Program-made: the position numbers and the translations under genes | Notes under the pieces: generated by a model | The model's input: only the letters and a program-made list of their open reading frames with translations | Told to the model about the DNA's origin: nothing | The model's database searches: none | Part shown: positions 39,835 to 50,386 of the stretch, one piece after another | Layout: each line of letters starts with the position of its first letter | Position numbering within the stretch: position 1 is the stretch's first letter | NCBI RefSeq assembly: GCF_000939975.1 | Contig: NZ_LK391969.1 | Span: forward strand, 2,301,953 to 2,365,952 | From: Pseudomonas saudimassiliensis | Lineage (GTDB): Bacteria; Pseudomonadota; Gammaproteobacteria; Pseudomonadales; Pseudomonadaceae | DNA: 64,000 nucleotides | Reading direction: 5' to 3'

Positions 39835-40977
39835 TCAGCCCGGCTGGGCAGGCATCCGGCGCCACAACAGCAGCGCTGCGAGCGTTGCCGCCAGGCTGGC
39901 CAGGGCGAAGGTCCAGCCGGCGCCGAGGCCATGCCAGCTGTACCCGGAATAAAGCGCGCCCAGCGCCCCGCCACAGCCGGACAGCGTAGCGTACAACGCC
40001 TGCCCCTGGCCCTGATGCTGCTCGCCGAAGCTGCGGTGGACAAAATGGATGGCGGCGACATGGAAACATCCAAAGGTAGCCGCGTGCAGTAGCTGCGCCA
40101 GCGTTAGCCAGACCAGGTTATCCGCCAACAACCCCAACAGCAGCCAGCGCAGTGCCGCCAGGACAAAGCTGCCAACCAGTAACTGTTTGAGCGAGAAGCG
40201 GGCCAGCACCGAGCTCATCACCAGGAACAGGATGATCTCCGCCACCACACCCAGGGCCCACATGGCGCCGATCACACCACGGCCATAGCCAAGCGCCTCC
40301 AGATGCAGGGTCAGGAAGGTGTAGTAAGGACCATGGGATAGCTGCATCAGGCCGGCGCTGAGAAAGAACGCCAGCACCCCAGGCCGGCGCAATTGCCGGA
40401 GGAATCCCTCGGCGGCCGCGGCGGGTCGTGTTGCCTGGCGCGGCGCTGGCGGCACCAGCAGGCTGCAGAGGAAAATCGCTAGCATGATGCCAAGCATGAC
40501 TTGGGGATAGATCGCCGGGCTGAAGCGCTCCAGCAACAGCCCCAGCACCACCACGGTGACGATGAAGCCCACCGAACCCCACAGGCGGATCCGGCTGTAG
40601 CGCGCCGATTGTTCCCCTAGATGCCCCAGGGTGATGGTTTCGAACTGGGGCAGCACCGCATGCCAGAAGAAACTGTGCAATGCCATGATCAGCGCCAGCC
40701 ACAGATAATCCTGGCGCCAGAGTATGCCGGTGAAGGTAACCGCGGTCAGCAAGGCGCCCAGCCGCACAATCAACAGCCGCTGGCCGCTGCGATCGCCCAG
40801 CCAGCCCCAGAGAATGGGCGCGATGCAGCGCATCAACATGGGGATGGCCACCAGCTCGCCAATGCGCGCCGCGGAAAACCCCAGATGATGGAAATACAGT
40901 GACAGGAAAGGCGCCACCCCGCCCAACAGGGCGAAGTAGCAGAAATAGAAGCTGGACAGTCGCCAGTACGGCAGCAC
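39835..40977 (-). CDS. MFS transporter, HcaT / nucleoside-symporter-like
   Basis: 380 residues, about 12 membrane helices. The start LPYWRLSSFYFCYFALLG and GWLGDRSGQR loop place it in the MFS_1-like group containing HcaT (phenylpropionate permease) and related symporters. GTG start at 40977. It follows aroC by 44 nt, an order also seen in P. aeruginosa (aroC next to an MFS gene). Substrate unknown. Confidence 0.88.
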   Translation of the reverse strand: MLPYWRLSSFYFCYFALLGGVAPFLSLYFHHLGFSAARIGELVAIPMLMRCIAPILWGWLGDRSGQRLLIVRLGALLTAVTFTGILWRQDYLWLALIMALHSFFWHAVLPQFETITLGHLGEQSARYSRIRLWGSVGFIVTVVVLGLLLERFSPAIYPQVMLGIMLAIFLCSLLVPPAPRQATRPAAAAEGFLRQLRRPGVLAFFLSAGLMQLSHGPYYTFLTLHLEALGYGRGVIGAMWALGVVAEIILFLVMSSVLARFSLKQLLVGSFVLAALRWLLLGLLADNLVWLTLAQLLHAATFGCFHVAAIHFVHRSFGEQHQGQGQALYATLSGCGGALGALYSGYSWHGLGAGWTFALASLAATLAALLLWRRMPAQPG

Positions 40978-41021
40978 CTCAGGGCCCTGCCTTACACAGC
41001 AAAGCCTGCCTCATCGCGCAG

Positions 41022-42113
41022 TCAGAGCTGGCCAAGCACCGGCGTATCGACGCGCACGTCACCGTTCTGAGCGCGATGGCGCAGCAGATGATCCATCAGC
41101 ACCAGGGCCATCATGGCTTCAGCGATGGGCGTTGCCCGAATCCCGACACAAGGGTCATGGCGCCCCTTGGTGATTACGTCGACCGGGTTGCCGTTGACAT
41201 CAATGGAGCGGCCCGGCGTGGTGATACTGGAGGTCGGCTTGAGGGCCAGGTGGGCGATGATCGGCTGGCCGGAGGAAATCCCGCCCAGCACACCGCCGGC
41301 GTTGTTGCTTAGGAACCCGCCCGGCGTGAGCTCATCGCGGTGCTCGGTGCCGCGCTGGCTGACCGAAGCAAAACCCGCGCCCACCTCCACACCCTTGACC
41401 GCGTTGATGCTCATCAGCGCATAGGCCAGCTCTGCATCCAGGCGATCGAAGATCGGCTCGCCCAGACCCGGCGGTACGCCTTCGGCGATCACGGTAATCT
41501 TGGCACCCACCGAATCCTGGTCGCGGCGCAGCTGGTCCATATAGGCTTCCAGCTCCGGCACCTTGTCCGAGTCGGGGCTGAAGAAGGCGTTCTGACCGAC
41601 CGACTCCCAGCTCTTGAAGGGAATCTCGATCGGACCCAGCTGGCTCATATAGCCACGCACAGTAATGCCCTGGCTGGCAAGATACTTGCGCGCAATGGCG
41701 CCGGCCGCGACCCGCATCGCAGTCTCCCGGGCGGAAGAGCGCCCGCCGCCACGGTAGTCGCGCGTGCCGTACTTGTGGTGATAGCTGTAGTCCGCATGGG
41801 CCGGACGGAACAGGTCCTTGATCGCCGAGTAGTCCTTGGACTTCTGATCGGTATTGCGGATCAGCAGACCGATCGGGCAGCCGGTGGTGCGCCCCTCGAA
41901 CACCCCGGAGAGGATCTCCACCTCGTCCGGCTCCTGACGCTGGGTGGTATGGCGGCTGGTGCCAGGCTTGCGCCGGTCCAGGTCCGCCTGCAGGTCGGCG
42001 GCAGTCAGCTCCAGCCCCGGCGGGCAGCCATCGACGATGGCAACCAGTGCCGGGCCATGGCTTTCGCCTGCAGTGGTGACGGTGAACAGGGTACCAAAGG
42101 TGTTTCCGGCCAT
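41022..42113 (-). CDS. aroC: Chorismate synthase
   Basis: 363 residues from the ATG at 42113 ([20 protein letters not shown]), the family start and length. FMNH2-dependent last step of the shikimate pathway. Signature motifs [37 protein letters not shown] and [10 protein letters not shown]. An ATG three codons earlier (42122) is also possible. Divergent from the TauE gene. Confidence 0.98.
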   Translation of the reverse strand: MAGNTFGTLFTVTTAGESHGPALVAIVDGCPPGLELTAADLQADLDRRKPGTSRHTTQRQEPDEVEILSGVFEGRTTGCPIGLLIRNTDQKSKDYSAIKDLFRPAHADYSYHHKYGTRDYRGGGRSSARETAMRVAAGAIARKYLASQGITVRGYMSQLGPIEIPFKSWESVGQNAFFSPDSDKVPELEAYMDQLRRDQDSVGAKITVIAEGVPPGLGEPIFDRLDAELAYALMSINAVKGVEVGAGFASVSQRGTEHRDELTPGGFLSNNAGGVLGGISSGQPIIAHLALKPTSSITTPGRSIDVNGNPVDVITKGRHDPCVGIRATPIAEAMMALVLMDHLLRHRAQNGDVRVDTPVLGQL

Positions 42114-42229
42114 GCGTGCCATCCATTCCAGATCAGTGAAAGGCAGGCAGTATAACGTTCGGCCGGCATGGGTGACAGCCTGGGATGGCGGCGGTAGTCT
42201 TGACCGCCCGCCCCCGACGAGCCGAGTCA

Positions 42230-42997
42230 ATGATGCAAGCACTGCTGGATCTCCTGCTGCCCGCTGCCCTGCCGCCGCTGACCAGCGCAGTGCTGGTTGC
42301 AGTGTCTGCCCTCACCTCGGCGGTTACCGCCTCGCTGGGCATCGGCGGCGGTGTATTGCTGCTGGCCATCATGGCGATTGTCATGCCACCGGCGGCGATC
42401 ATTCCCGTCCACGGGATGGTCCAGCTGGGCTCCAACCTCAGCCGCGCGAGCATGACTCTGCGCCATATCAACCTGCGCTTGATCCTCTGGTTCGCTCCCG
42501 GCGCGCTGCTGGGTGCCTGGCTGGGCAGCCTGTTCCTGGTCGACCTGCCGCTGGCGTTGGTGCAGCTCTGTATTGCTGGCTTCATCCTGCTGCTGTGCTG
42601 GGGCCCGCCGATCCCGGCGGTGGCCACTGGCCCGGTGGGTACGTTGGTAGCGGCGGCCGTTACCACCTTTGTCAGCCTGTTTGTCGGCGCTACCGGCCCG
42701 CTGGTCGCCGCCTTTGTCAAACAGCAGCAGAAAGGCGAACGCTTCTCCACCGTCGCCACCTTCGCTACCGCCATGTGCCTGCAGCACGCGCCCAAGGCGA
42801 TCATCTATGGCGCCGCCGGATTTGTCTTTGCCGAGTGGCTGGGCCTGATCCTGCTGATGATTGCCGCCGGGGCGGTGGGCACCTGGGTTGGTCTGAAACT
42901 GCTGCGACGGCTTACGGACAGGCGCTTCACGCTGATTTTCAACGCCCTGCTGACCCTGCTCGCCCTGCGCTTGATCTGGCAGGCGGTAAGCGGGTGA
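42230..42997 (+). CDS. TauE/SafE family membrane transporter
   Basis: 255 residues, about 7-8 membrane helices with an internal repeat: [20 protein letters not shown] near the start and [13 protein letters not shown] in the second half, both family motifs. Such proteins are proposed exporters of sulfite, sulfoacetate or related anions; the substrate here is unknown. Start at the first of two tandem ATGs (42230/42233). Confidence 0.88.
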   Translation: MMQALLDLLLPAALPPLTSAVLVAVSALTSAVTASLGIGGGVLLLAIMAIVMPPAAIIPVHGMVQLGSNLSRASMTLRHINLRLILWFAPGALLGAWLGSLFLVDLPLALVQLCIAGFILLLCWGPPIPAVATGPVGTLVAAAVTTFVSLFVGATGPLVAAFVKQQQKGERFSTVATFATAMCLQHAPKAIIYGAAGFVFAEWLGLILLMIAAGAVGTWVGLKLLRRLTDRRFTLIFNALLTLLALRLIWQAVSG

Positions 42998-43069
42998 CAG
43001 CCCGGCGAATCCCATTCAAGAACCATAGCGCGCCGCCGATAACGGGGTATGCAGGCAGGAATCCCATCC

Positions 43070-43843
43070 ATGAACGATGACCAGACCCATTCAGCGGCGC
43101 CCGATACGCCACCTGTGCGCGATCCCTTCGCCCACGCGCGGCCGTCGGAATTCTACTGGATCCAGCTCAAGCCGGTATTCAAGGGCCGGCTCATGTTGCA
43201 TGGCGAGCGCCTGGCCCAGATCGCCGTCACGCGCGAACGTGTAGCCCAGCTGGAATTGCTGCGCCTGCAGTTGCGGATCGAAGATGAAACCGTGCCGCCG
43301 GATACCAATTTCATCGAGGTACTGATCGACCATCGCCACCAGCGGGTGCGCTTCGGTCCGTTGACTGGGCTGCGTATATTCCCGCCCCAGCGCGGGTTGG
43401 CCGGCTTCATGCTGGCGCAACTGATCGACTGGTGCCAACGCCACTGTGCTGATTACGCCGTGACGCCCATCGTGCTCCAAGCCAGCGAGGTACCCACCGA
43501 AGAATCCCGGCAGATCCGCGAGCGTCTGTTCAAACGGGCGGGCTTTCACCTGACCTGGACCAATGATGCGCGCACCGAAGGCAAGGCGCAGGCCAACCGG
43601 GTCAAGGACCTGGTGGCCAGCTGGAATGTGGAGCGGGTCCAGCAACTGCACATTGCCGATACCCTGCGGCAATTGCGCGAACAGGAGACCCTTAACCGCC
43701 AGCAGCAGGGCCAGTTGACCTCCCTGCAGGCCACCCTGGACGAGTACAAGCGCAACGATATCGGCCATCGCTTCGCCATCGGCTGCCTGATTGTGTTCTC
43801 CATTTTCCAGGCATTGATGCTGCTGTGGGTGGTCCTGCGCTGA
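43070..43843 (+). CDS. Tail-anchored protein of unknown function
   Basis: 257 residues from the ATG at 43070. Order: a short acidic N-terminus, an alpha/beta region (about 25-175) containing IDHRHQRVRFGPLTGLRIFP and an IRERLFKRAGFHL motif reminiscent of the end of a GNAT acetyltransferase fold, a coiled coil (about 185-235, RQLREQETLNRQQQGQ) and a C-terminal membrane helix (FAIGCLIVFSIFQALMLLWV). The cytoplasmic domain is thus anchored by its tail. The GNAT resemblance is weak and no acetyl-CoA loop is evident. It precedes smrA. Confidence 0.75.
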   Translation: MNDDQTHSAAPDTPPVRDPFAHARPSEFYWIQLKPVFKGRLMLHGERLAQIAVTRERVAQLELLRLQLRIEDETVPPDTNFIEVLIDHRHQRVRFGPLTGLRIFPPQRGLAGFMLAQLIDWCQRHCADYAVTPIVLQASEVPTEESRQIRERLFKRAGFHLTWTNDARTEGKAQANRVKDLVASWNVERVQQLHIADTLRQLREQETLNRQQQGQLTSLQATLDEYKRNDIGHRFAIGCLIVFSIFQALMLLWVVLR

Positions 43844-43903
43844 TCGGCACTGGCTGATCTGGTAAACTGCCGCCCTGTTCATCGAGCCGACCTAGCCGCC
43901 ACC

Positions 43904-44476
43904 ATGACCCAGGATAACGACGACGTGGATGACCTGGAGCTGTTCCGCCAGGCCACCCGGGGGATAAAACCCATCACCACCGACCGCGCCGACACCGGCA
44001 AGCCGCGGAGCGACCGTGCGCAACTGCAGGCGCTGCGCCAGCGGGCAACCCAGCCGCAGGCACGAACTCGGGTCGACGGTTTATCGGACCACTTCGTGAT
44101 TGATGTAGCGCCCGAGGAAGAACTCGCCTGGACCGCCAATGGCGTGCAGGAAAGCCAGCTGCGCAAGCTGAAGACCGGTCAGATTCCCTTCGACGGCAGC
44201 ATCGACCTGCACGGCATGACCGTTGAGAAAGCGCGGGAGCTGTTGTGGGAATTCCTGGCGGAGGCCACCCAGCTGGAGATCCGCTGTGTGCGTGTCACCC
44301 ATGGCAAGGCGCAGCGCAAGGATGGCCGCACCCCGATTCTCAAGAGCCACGTCAATACCTGGCTGCGGCAACACCCCAAGGTGCTGGGATTCACCTCCTG
44401 CGTGCCCCGCCACGGCGGGACCGGGTCGGTGTACGTGCTGTTACGACGTGAGATGCTCGAAGGCCGGGACGACTGA
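43904..44476 (+). CDS. Smr domain protein, SmrA-like
   Basis: 190 residues. Charged N-terminal half and a C-terminal Smr domain with IDLHGMTVEKARELL, RVTHGKAQRKDG and PRHGGTGSVYVLL, the LDLHG and HGxG-type motifs of the family. Smr domains nick or cleave nucleic acid; bacterial stand-alone SmrA/SmrB have been linked to endonuclease activity and, for SmrB, to rescue of collided ribosomes. The exact role here is not known. Confidence 0.9.
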   Translation: MTQDNDDVDDLELFRQATRGIKPITTDRADTGKPRSDRAQLQALRQRATQPQARTRVDGLSDHFVIDVAPEEELAWTANGVQESQLRKLKTGQIPFDGSIDLHGMTVEKARELLWEFLAEATQLEIRCVRVTHGKAQRKDGRTPILKSHVNTWLRQHPKVLGFTSCVPRHGGTGSVYVLLRREMLEGRDD

Positions 44477-44505
44477 CCAGCGCCCAGCGCCGCGAGGCGC
44501 GGCTG

Positions 44506-45612
44506 CTAGGACGACAGCGCAGCCTCTCGCAAATACCCGATCACCGCGTCCCGCTCCCCGGCAAACACGATCCGCTCTTCCTTCGCCCCACGCTGATAGG
44601 CGTACATCGGGTCGTAGTAATCCCGCAGCAGCCCCTCGATCCAGCCCCGGTGGGCCTGGACATCACCGCTGCGCCGTTGCTCCTCGAGGGCCTGGCGCAT
44701 CAGTTCATCCAGCGTCTGGAAATGCTCCGGGCCCAGGCGCTTGCGGATGCGGAGCAGACTACCCAGCAGGTACTCGGCAAAGGCCTCGAATGCCAGCTCG
44801 GCGTCGTGCGGGTGCTGCGTCACAAACTCGGCATGCATATCGATGACATAGTCGCCAAGGATGCGCGTCACCCGGTTGTCGAGACTGTCTTCCAACCACA
44901 CCAGCGGCGCCGTCTGCATGGTGCGGTACAGCTCCAGGGGCACCGAACAGCTGCCGACCATGCGACCCTCGTCTTCCAGGACCAGGCTGCCTGCACCCTG
45001 CGCCCGAACCTGCAGCACCTCGATCGCCAGACGGTTCTCGAAATCGATTTGCGTCGGCTGCGGCGTGGCGTGGCGGCCGAAACTCGAGCCGCGGTGATGG
45101 GCGTGCCCCTCGAGATCAAGGCTGTTGTCGAGTGCCGTGATGATTTCGGTCTTGCCCGTGCCGGTCAGGCCGGCCACCAGGTGCAGCGGACAATCGCGCA
45201 CGGCCTCATCAAGGGTGTCGATAAGAAACCGCCGCATGGCCTTGTAGCCGCCGATTACCCGCGGATATTCAACCCCGGCCTCGGCCAGCCATTGCTGCAC
45301 CAGCTGTGAGCGCAAGCCACCGCGGAAGCAATACAGATAGCCGTCGGGATGCGCCTCAGCGAAGGCTTGCCAGGCCGCAATGCGCGCCGCCTTCAGCTCG
45401 CCATTGACCAGCTTGTGGCCCAGCGCAATGGCCGCTTCCTGCCCCCGCTCCTTGTAGCAGGTGCCCACCAACCGCCGCTCTTCATCATTCATCAACGGGC
45501 GATTGATCACACCGGGGAAGGCGCCCTTGCCAAACTCAACCGGCGCGCGCACGTCCATCATCGGCACCTTGGCCAGGAACAGGCTGCGGTAGTCGTCGCT
45601 GTTATCCCGCAT
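44506..45612 (-). CDS. mnmH: tRNA 2-selenouridine synthase
   Basis: 368 residues (also called SelU/YbbB). Replaces sulfur by selenium at the wobble 2-thiouridine using selenophosphate. N-terminal rhodanese domain with active Cys95 in [10 protein letters not shown], then a P-loop domain with Walker [10 protein letters not shown] at residues 148-156. The start codon shares a base with the selD stop (TGATG), so it is directly coupled to the selenium donor enzyme. Confidence 0.96.
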   Translation of the reverse strand: MRDNSDDYRSLFLAKVPMMDVRAPVEFGKGAFPGVINRPLMNDEERRLVGTCYKERGQEAAIALGHKLVNGELKAARIAAWQAFAEAHPDGYLYCFRGGLRSQLVQQWLAEAGVEYPRVIGGYKAMRRFLIDTLDEAVRDCPLHLVAGLTGTGKTEIITALDNSLDLEGHAHHRGSSFGRHATPQPTQIDFENRLAIEVLQVRAQGAGSLVLEDEGRMVGSCSVPLELYRTMQTAPLVWLEDSLDNRVTRILGDYVIDMHAEFVTQHPHDAELAFEAFAEYLLGSLLRIRKRLGPEHFQTLDELMRQALEEQRRSGDVQAHRGWIEGLLRDYYDPMYAYQRGAKEERIVFAGERDAVIGYLREAALSS

Positions 45613-46649
45613 CAGACAACCTCGACCCAGTGACCACCTTGATGCTCCAACAGCTCACCGATGGGCTGCAGGGCCAGGCCCTCCTCCTGGGCCACAGCCA
45701 GGAATCCAGCTTCGGCTTGCGGATCAACTGCCACCAGCAGCCCACCGCTGGTCTGCGGGTCACAGAGCAATTGGCGCCACTGCTCCGGCATGTCGGCCAG
45801 CTTGTGCCCATAGCTGGCGAAGTTGCGGCCGGTGCCGCCAGGGATACAGCCAGCGGCCAGATAATGCTCCACGCCCTCGATCCGCGGCACGGCGGACTCG
45901 GTAACCCGCGCCAGCACACCGGAGCCCTCGGCCATTTCCGCCAGGTGCCCCAACAGGCCGAAGCCGGTGACATCCGTCATGGCCTGTACCCCGTCGAGCT
46001 GTGCAAAGCGGGCGCCGATGCGGTTGAGCTGGCACATCAGGTCCCGCGCCACGCCGATGTCCTGCTCGCGCAGCTTCTTCTGTTTCTCGGCGGTGGTGAG
46101 GATGCCGATGCCCAATGGCTTGGTCAGATACAGGCGCGCACCGGCCCGGGCCGTATCATTGCGCTTGAGTTGCTGGCGGGTAACCTGCCCGGTCACCGCC
46201 AGGCCGAAGATCGGCTCCGGTGCGTCGATGGAATGCCCGCCCGCCAAAGGCATGCCGGCGTCGGCGCAGACCGCTCGCGCGCCGGCCATGACCTGGGCGG
46301 CGACGGAGGCAGGCAGCACATTGACCGGCCAACCGAGGATAGCAATGGCCATCAGCGGCGTGCCGCCCATGGCATAGATATCACTGATGGCATTGGTGGC
46401 GGCGATGCGCCCGAAATCGTAGGCATCATCGACGATGGGCATGAAGAAGTCGGTGGTACTGACAATGCCCCGCTCATCATCCAGACCGAAGACCGCGGCG
46501 TCATCACGGCTGCTGTTGCCCACCCAGAGCTGGGGATAATCCGGCGCCGGCTGGTGGCTGGCGAGGATTTCATCCAGCACCTGGGGGGAAATCTTGCAAC
46601 CGCAGCCAGCCCCATGGCTGTACTCGGTCAAGCGCACTGTATCGGTCAT
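45612..46649 (-). CDS. selD: Selenophosphate synthetase
   Basis: 345 residues from the ATG at 46649 ([19 protein letters not shown]), with GGAGG 5 nt upstream. Makes selenophosphate from selenide and ATP. The catalytic site is Cys16 (Cys form, not selenocysteine), with Cys18 and the catalytic Lys19, matching Cys17/Cys19/Lys20 of E. coli. In this context its product serves MnmH; selA, selB and selC are not in the window. Confidence 0.97.
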   Translation of the reverse strand: MTDTVRLTEYSHGAGCGCKISPQVLDEILASHQPAPDYPQLWVGNSSRDDAAVFGLDDERGIVSTTDFFMPIVDDAYDFGRIAATNAISDIYAMGGTPLMAIAILGWPVNVLPASVAAQVMAGARAVCADAGMPLAGGHSIDAPEPIFGLAVTGQVTRQQLKRNDTARAGARLYLTKPLGIGILTTAEKQKKLREQDIGVARDLMCQLNRIGARFAQLDGVQAMTDVTGFGLLGHLAEMAEGSGVLARVTESAVPRIEGVEHYLAAGCIPGGTGRNFASYGHKLADMPEQWRQLLCDPQTSGGLLVAVDPQAEAGFLAVAQEEGLALQPIGELLEHQGGHWVEVV

Positions 46650-46706
46650 GACTGCCTCCGCTGAAAACTCAGCGCGCATTCTAACAGGCCGACATCCAGC
46701 CTGCTG

Positions 46707-47708
46707 TCAAACCTGCGGCTTGCCCTGCTCGAACCGATCAAGCGTATCGCTGGCAATGATACGGCCCAACTCGATCAGTTCCGGGGCGCGCTGGAACTCG
46801 AAGAACTTGCACAACCGCTTGGGTATGTCGAACACCACATCGGGCGGGTAGCCAGCGATCTTGTACTTGGTCAAGGACGCCTGCATGGTTTCGAAGGACA
46901 GGTTGACCAGTTCCAGCATGCTGGCCGGACCGATGGGAATGTCCGCCTGCACCGGCTTGGTCTCATCCTCGCTGCGGCTCGCAGCCGCTTCAGCGGGGGT
47001 AACCTCTTCACTGACATAGTCGAGCTTGCCCTGCGGGTCATCCTCTTCAGCGCTGTGCCAATGCAGCAGGTTGCGCAGGCTCAAAGAGTCCATCCACTGC
47101 TCCAGCTGCTGGCGGATCGGCGCAGGCCGTTCGATGACCGGCAAGACGTAGCCGTTGGCATGGTTGGCGTTGAGATTGACTGCCATGATCAGGTCGCAAT
47201 GGGCCGAGACGACCGGGATGATCGGCAACGGATTCAACAGGCCGCCGTCGACCAGCACGCGGCTGCCCTGGCGTACCGGGGAGAACAGACTGGGGATGGC
47301 CGCCGAGGCACGCATCGCCTGCTGCAGGCTGCCCTGCTGGAACCACACTTCCTGCTGGTTGGTCAGATCCGTGGCCACCGCCGTGAAGGGGATGCGCAAC
47401 TCCTCGATCCTGATATCACCGACAATCTCGTGCAACCGCGCAAAGATTCGCTCTCCGCGGATGGCGCCCAGACTGCCAAACCCGAAGTCCAGCAACCGCA
47501 GCACATCCAGATAGGCCAACCCGGACACCCACTCGCGGTAGGCCTGCAGGCCGCCGGCGGCATACACCCCACCGATCACCGCGCCCATCGAGCAGCCGGC
47601 AATGCATTCGATCGAATAGCCGCGTCGCTCGATCTCTTCGATCACGCCTATGTGGGCGTACCCTCTGGCGCCCCCGCTTCCCAGCACCAGTGCTACGCTC
47701 TGGGTCAT
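46707..47708 (-). CDS. Patatin-like phospholipase, RssA-type
   Basis: 333 residues. Patatin domain with oxyanion loop GSGGARGYAH (10-19), nucleophile Ser40 in GCSMG and catalytic Asp154 in VDGG. The C-terminal 100 residues are a family-specific acidic extension. No signal peptide, so cytoplasmic; related to RssA rather than secreted ExoU-type enzymes. The substrate is unknown. Divergent from the acylase gene. Confidence 0.9.
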   Translation of the reverse strand: MTQSVALVLGSGGARGYAHIGVIEEIERRGYSIECIAGCSMGAVIGGVYAAGGLQAYREWVSGLAYLDVLRLLDFGFGSLGAIRGERIFARLHEIVGDIRIEELRIPFTAVATDLTNQQEVWFQQGSLQQAMRASAAIPSLFSPVRQGSRVLVDGGLLNPLPIIPVVSAHCDLIMAVNLNANHANGYVLPVIERPAPIRQQLEQWMDSLSLRNLLHWHSAEEDDPQGKLDYVSEEVTPAEAAASRSEDETKPVQADIPIGPASMLELVNLSFETMQASLTKYKIAGYPPDVVFDIPKRLCKFFEFQRAPELIELGRIIASDTLDRFEQGKPQV

Positions 47709-47803
47709 ATTTCCTCATCTCCGTATTGAATCCCGATTGACGCCGGGTCGCTGTCTCAGCATGATGCCCCGCTCAGGAACCATTCTCTGTTACAAGGCCA
47801 GCC

Positions 47804-50239
47804 GTGATCCAGCCTCGCACCCGTTTCTGTTTGAAAATCATTGCCGCCGTGCTCATCGTCGCCGTTGCGCTGACGACCCTCGGCCATTGGATTCTGCACA
47901 GCGCCGAAGCCCAGCGCAGCGGTTCGTTACGCTTGAAGGGATTGCAGGAAGAGGTCTCGGTGTACTTCGATGCCTGGGGGGTGCCCCACATCGATGCCCA
48001 GCATGAGGAAGATGCCTATCGCGCCCTCGGCTACCTGCACGCCCAGGACCGCCTGTTCCAGATGGACATCCTGCGGCGGATCGGCGGCGGGCGTCTTGCC
48101 GAGCTGTTCGGCCAGGAGAGCTACGCCACTGACAAGTTCTTCCGTACCCTTGGCATCAGCCGACACGCCCGCCAGTACGCTGCACAGCTGGAGCAGCAAA
48201 CAGATCGTCCCCATGTCCGGCTGATCAAAGCCTATCAGGACGGCATCAACCAATATATCGACCAGGGCCGCATTCCCGTGGAATACCGCGCCCTGTTGAC
48301 CAAGCCGGATTACTTCTCGACCGAAGATATTGCCCATGTGATGGGCTACATGGCGTACTCCTTCGCCGAGGCCTTCCGTACCGATGCGCTGGTGGATCAT
48401 GTCCGCGGCACGCTCGGTGAGCGCCATGTGCAGGATCTGGTGCCCGGCGCACCGGAAGGACTGCCGCCGCGCCCCGCAAGCAACCCGATGAGTGTCGACC
48501 TGCTGAAACCGGTCCTGGATCAGTTGGCCCAGGTGCAGGAACGGCTGCCCGCAGGGCAGTTTCAGGGCAGTAACGCCTGGGTGGTCAAGGGCGCCCTCAG
48601 CGCCAGCGGCCGTCCGCTGCTGGCCAACGACCCGCACATCGGCTTTGCCGTCCCGGCGGTATGGTATGAAGCCCATATCCGCACCCCTGAACATGAGGTC
48701 TATGGCCACTTCCTGGCCGGTCTGCCCTTCCCTTTGCTGGGCCAGACGCGCCATCACGCCTGGGGCCTGACCATGTTGATGAACGACGAGATCGACTTCT
48801 ACCGGGAACGGGTCAATCCCGACAACCCCAACCAGGTGCGCGTCGGTGAGCGCTGGCAGAACCTGACGGTGCATGAGGAAGTCATCAAGGTCCGCGGCCA
48901 GGAGGATCGGCTGGTGCGCCTGCGCAGCTCGCGCCATGGTCCTATCATCAATGATCATCTGACGACCCCGGCAGAGGACGGCAGTCCGGCGCCCCAGCCG
49001 GTGAGTCTGTTCTGGACCTTCCTCACCCCCGGCAGCGATTCCACCGAGTCCTTCTATCGCTACGCCCGGGCCACCAGCCTGGCCGAATTCGAAGCGGCCG
49101 CCGCGCTTCACTGGTCCCCGGGACTCAACGTCATCTATGCCGACGTCAACGACAACATCGCCATGTGGGCCACGGGCCGCCTGAAACGCTGGCCCAACAG
49201 CAACAACAGCTTCAGCCTGCTGGACGGCAGCAATCGCCGGGACGACTTTCTTGGTTACCAGCCCTTCAGCGCTAATCCGCGGGTAGTCAACCCGCCTTCC
49301 GGCATCATCTACAGCGCCAACAACCCCTTCCCCGAGCCCAGCCTGCGGCGCGTCGTGCCCGGCTATTACGCGCCTGCGGAACGCGCCGAGCGCCTGGGCG
49401 AATTGCTGGAAAGCCGGGACAATCTCGACTTTTCCGTATTCAAAGCCATGCAGCTGGACAGCCATCGCCCCCATGCAGTCGCCATGGCGCAGGACGCCCT
49501 GCCCCTGCTCGAAAGCACACTGCTCGACCAGGACCTACGCCCCGTCGCCGAACGGGCCCGCCAGATACTGGCTGATTGGGATGGTCGCTTCACCCCTGAA
49601 AGCGTCGGCGCCCTGCTGTATCAGCGGTGGGAAGACAATCTCATGGCAGCACTGTTCGCCGATGAACTGGGTGAGCATTACGAGCACTTCCGGGATACCT
49701 TCATGGCCCGGAAAACACTCGCCAGCCTATTCTGGAAACCCGCTTCGCCCTGGTGGGACAATCGCCAGCAACCCATCATGGATGGCCGACAGTCGGCCAT
49801 CGAACAGGCCTGGATCAGGACCATCGAGGGGCTGAGCGAACAATTGGGCATGACCCCGGAGAAATGGACCTGGGGCAGCGTCGCCAGCCTGCGGCACAAG
49901 CATCCCCTGGCAGACAAGATCCCCTTTGCCGGACGGCTTAACAGCGCCCGTGTAACGGTCAGCGGAACCGATGGCAGCATGAACAACATGGCCTTCAAAC
50001 GTGGCGGCGAGCGCTACGAAGTGGAAGCAGGCCCCTCGACCCGCCGCCTGATCGACCTTGGCAACCTGGAATCAGCCCTGGGCATCAACCCGCTGGGGCA
50101 ATCCGGCAATCCTTTCGACCCCCATTATGACGACCAGGCCCAATTGTTTGCCCAGGGCAACTATCGAACCCAACTGTTTGATTGGCTGGGTATCCACGCC
50201 CTGCCTGACCAACTGACCCTGCGCCCGGCCCGTCGATAG
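47804..50239 (+). CDS. Penicillin acylase family (Ntn-hydrolase), possible AHL acylase
   Basis: 811 residues, GTG start. An N-terminal signal or anchor helix (IIAAVLIVAVALTTLGHW), then the alpha chain, an autocleavage site QG/SNAWVV where Ser256 becomes the N-terminal nucleophile of the beta chain, and the conserved LLANDPHIGFAVPAVWYE segment. The layout matches periplasmic acylases such as P. aeruginosa QuiP, PvdQ and HacB, which cleave acyl-homoserine lactones or siderophore precursors. Length and shape are closest to QuiP-like proteins, but substrate choice cannot be read from this. No quorum-sensing or pyoverdine genes are nearby. Confidence 0.9.
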   Translation: MIQPRTRFCLKIIAAVLIVAVALTTLGHWILHSAEAQRSGSLRLKGLQEEVSVYFDAWGVPHIDAQHEEDAYRALGYLHAQDRLFQMDILRRIGGGRLAELFGQESYATDKFFRTLGISRHARQYAAQLEQQTDRPHVRLIKAYQDGINQYIDQGRIPVEYRALLTKPDYFSTEDIAHVMGYMAYSFAEAFRTDALVDHVRGTLGERHVQDLVPGAPEGLPPRPASNPMSVDLLKPVLDQLAQVQERLPAGQFQGSNAWVVKGALSASGRPLLANDPHIGFAVPAVWYEAHIRTPEHEVYGHFLAGLPFPLLGQTRHHAWGLTMLMNDEIDFYRERVNPDNPNQVRVGERWQNLTVHEEVIKVRGQEDRLVRLRSSRHGPIINDHLTTPAEDGSPAPQPVSLFWTFLTPGSDSTESFYRYARATSLAEFEAAAALHWSPGLNVIYADVNDNIAMWATGRLKRWPNSNNSFSLLDGSNRRDDFLGYQPFSANPRVVNPPSGIIYSANNPFPEPSLRRVVPGYYAPAERAERLGELLESRDNLDFSVFKAMQLDSHRPHAVAMAQDALPLLESTLLDQDLRPVAERARQILADWDGRFTPESVGALLYQRWEDNLMAALFADELGEHYEHFRDTFMARKTLASLFWKPASPWWDNRQQPIMDGRQSAIEQAWIRTIEGLSEQLGMTPEKWTWGSVASLRHKHPLADKIPFAGRLNSARVTVSGTDGSMNNMAFKRGGERYEVEAGPSTRRLIDLGNLESALGINPLGQSGNPFDPHYDDQAQLFAQGNYRTQLFDWLGIHALPDQLTLRPARR

Positions 50240-50247
50240 CCGCCGAT

Positions 50248-50280
50248 GCTGAAGCCGGAACGCCCCGTTCCGGCTTCAGC
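50248..50280. terminator. 15-bp perfect hairpin after the acylase gene
   Basis: GCTGAAGCCGGAACG and its exact reverse complement, loop CCC, 9 nt after the acylase stop. It is followed by C-rich rather than U-rich sequence. Probably a terminator or a 3'-end protecting structure at the boundary of the T6SS island. Confidence 0.6.
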
Positions 50281-50386
50281 CCCCCTGCGTTTGCCAACTG
50301 CCGCACAATCCTGATTCCCCGAAGCGATTCTTGAGCCAGCCTCTGCTATAACGGCCACTTTGTTTCGTCAGACAAAGGGAAACAGG

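Noticed and set aside
47927-49474. 515-codon minus-strand frame opposite the acylase gene
   Set aside because: Shadow of a well-conserved Ntn-hydrolase; no motif of its own.
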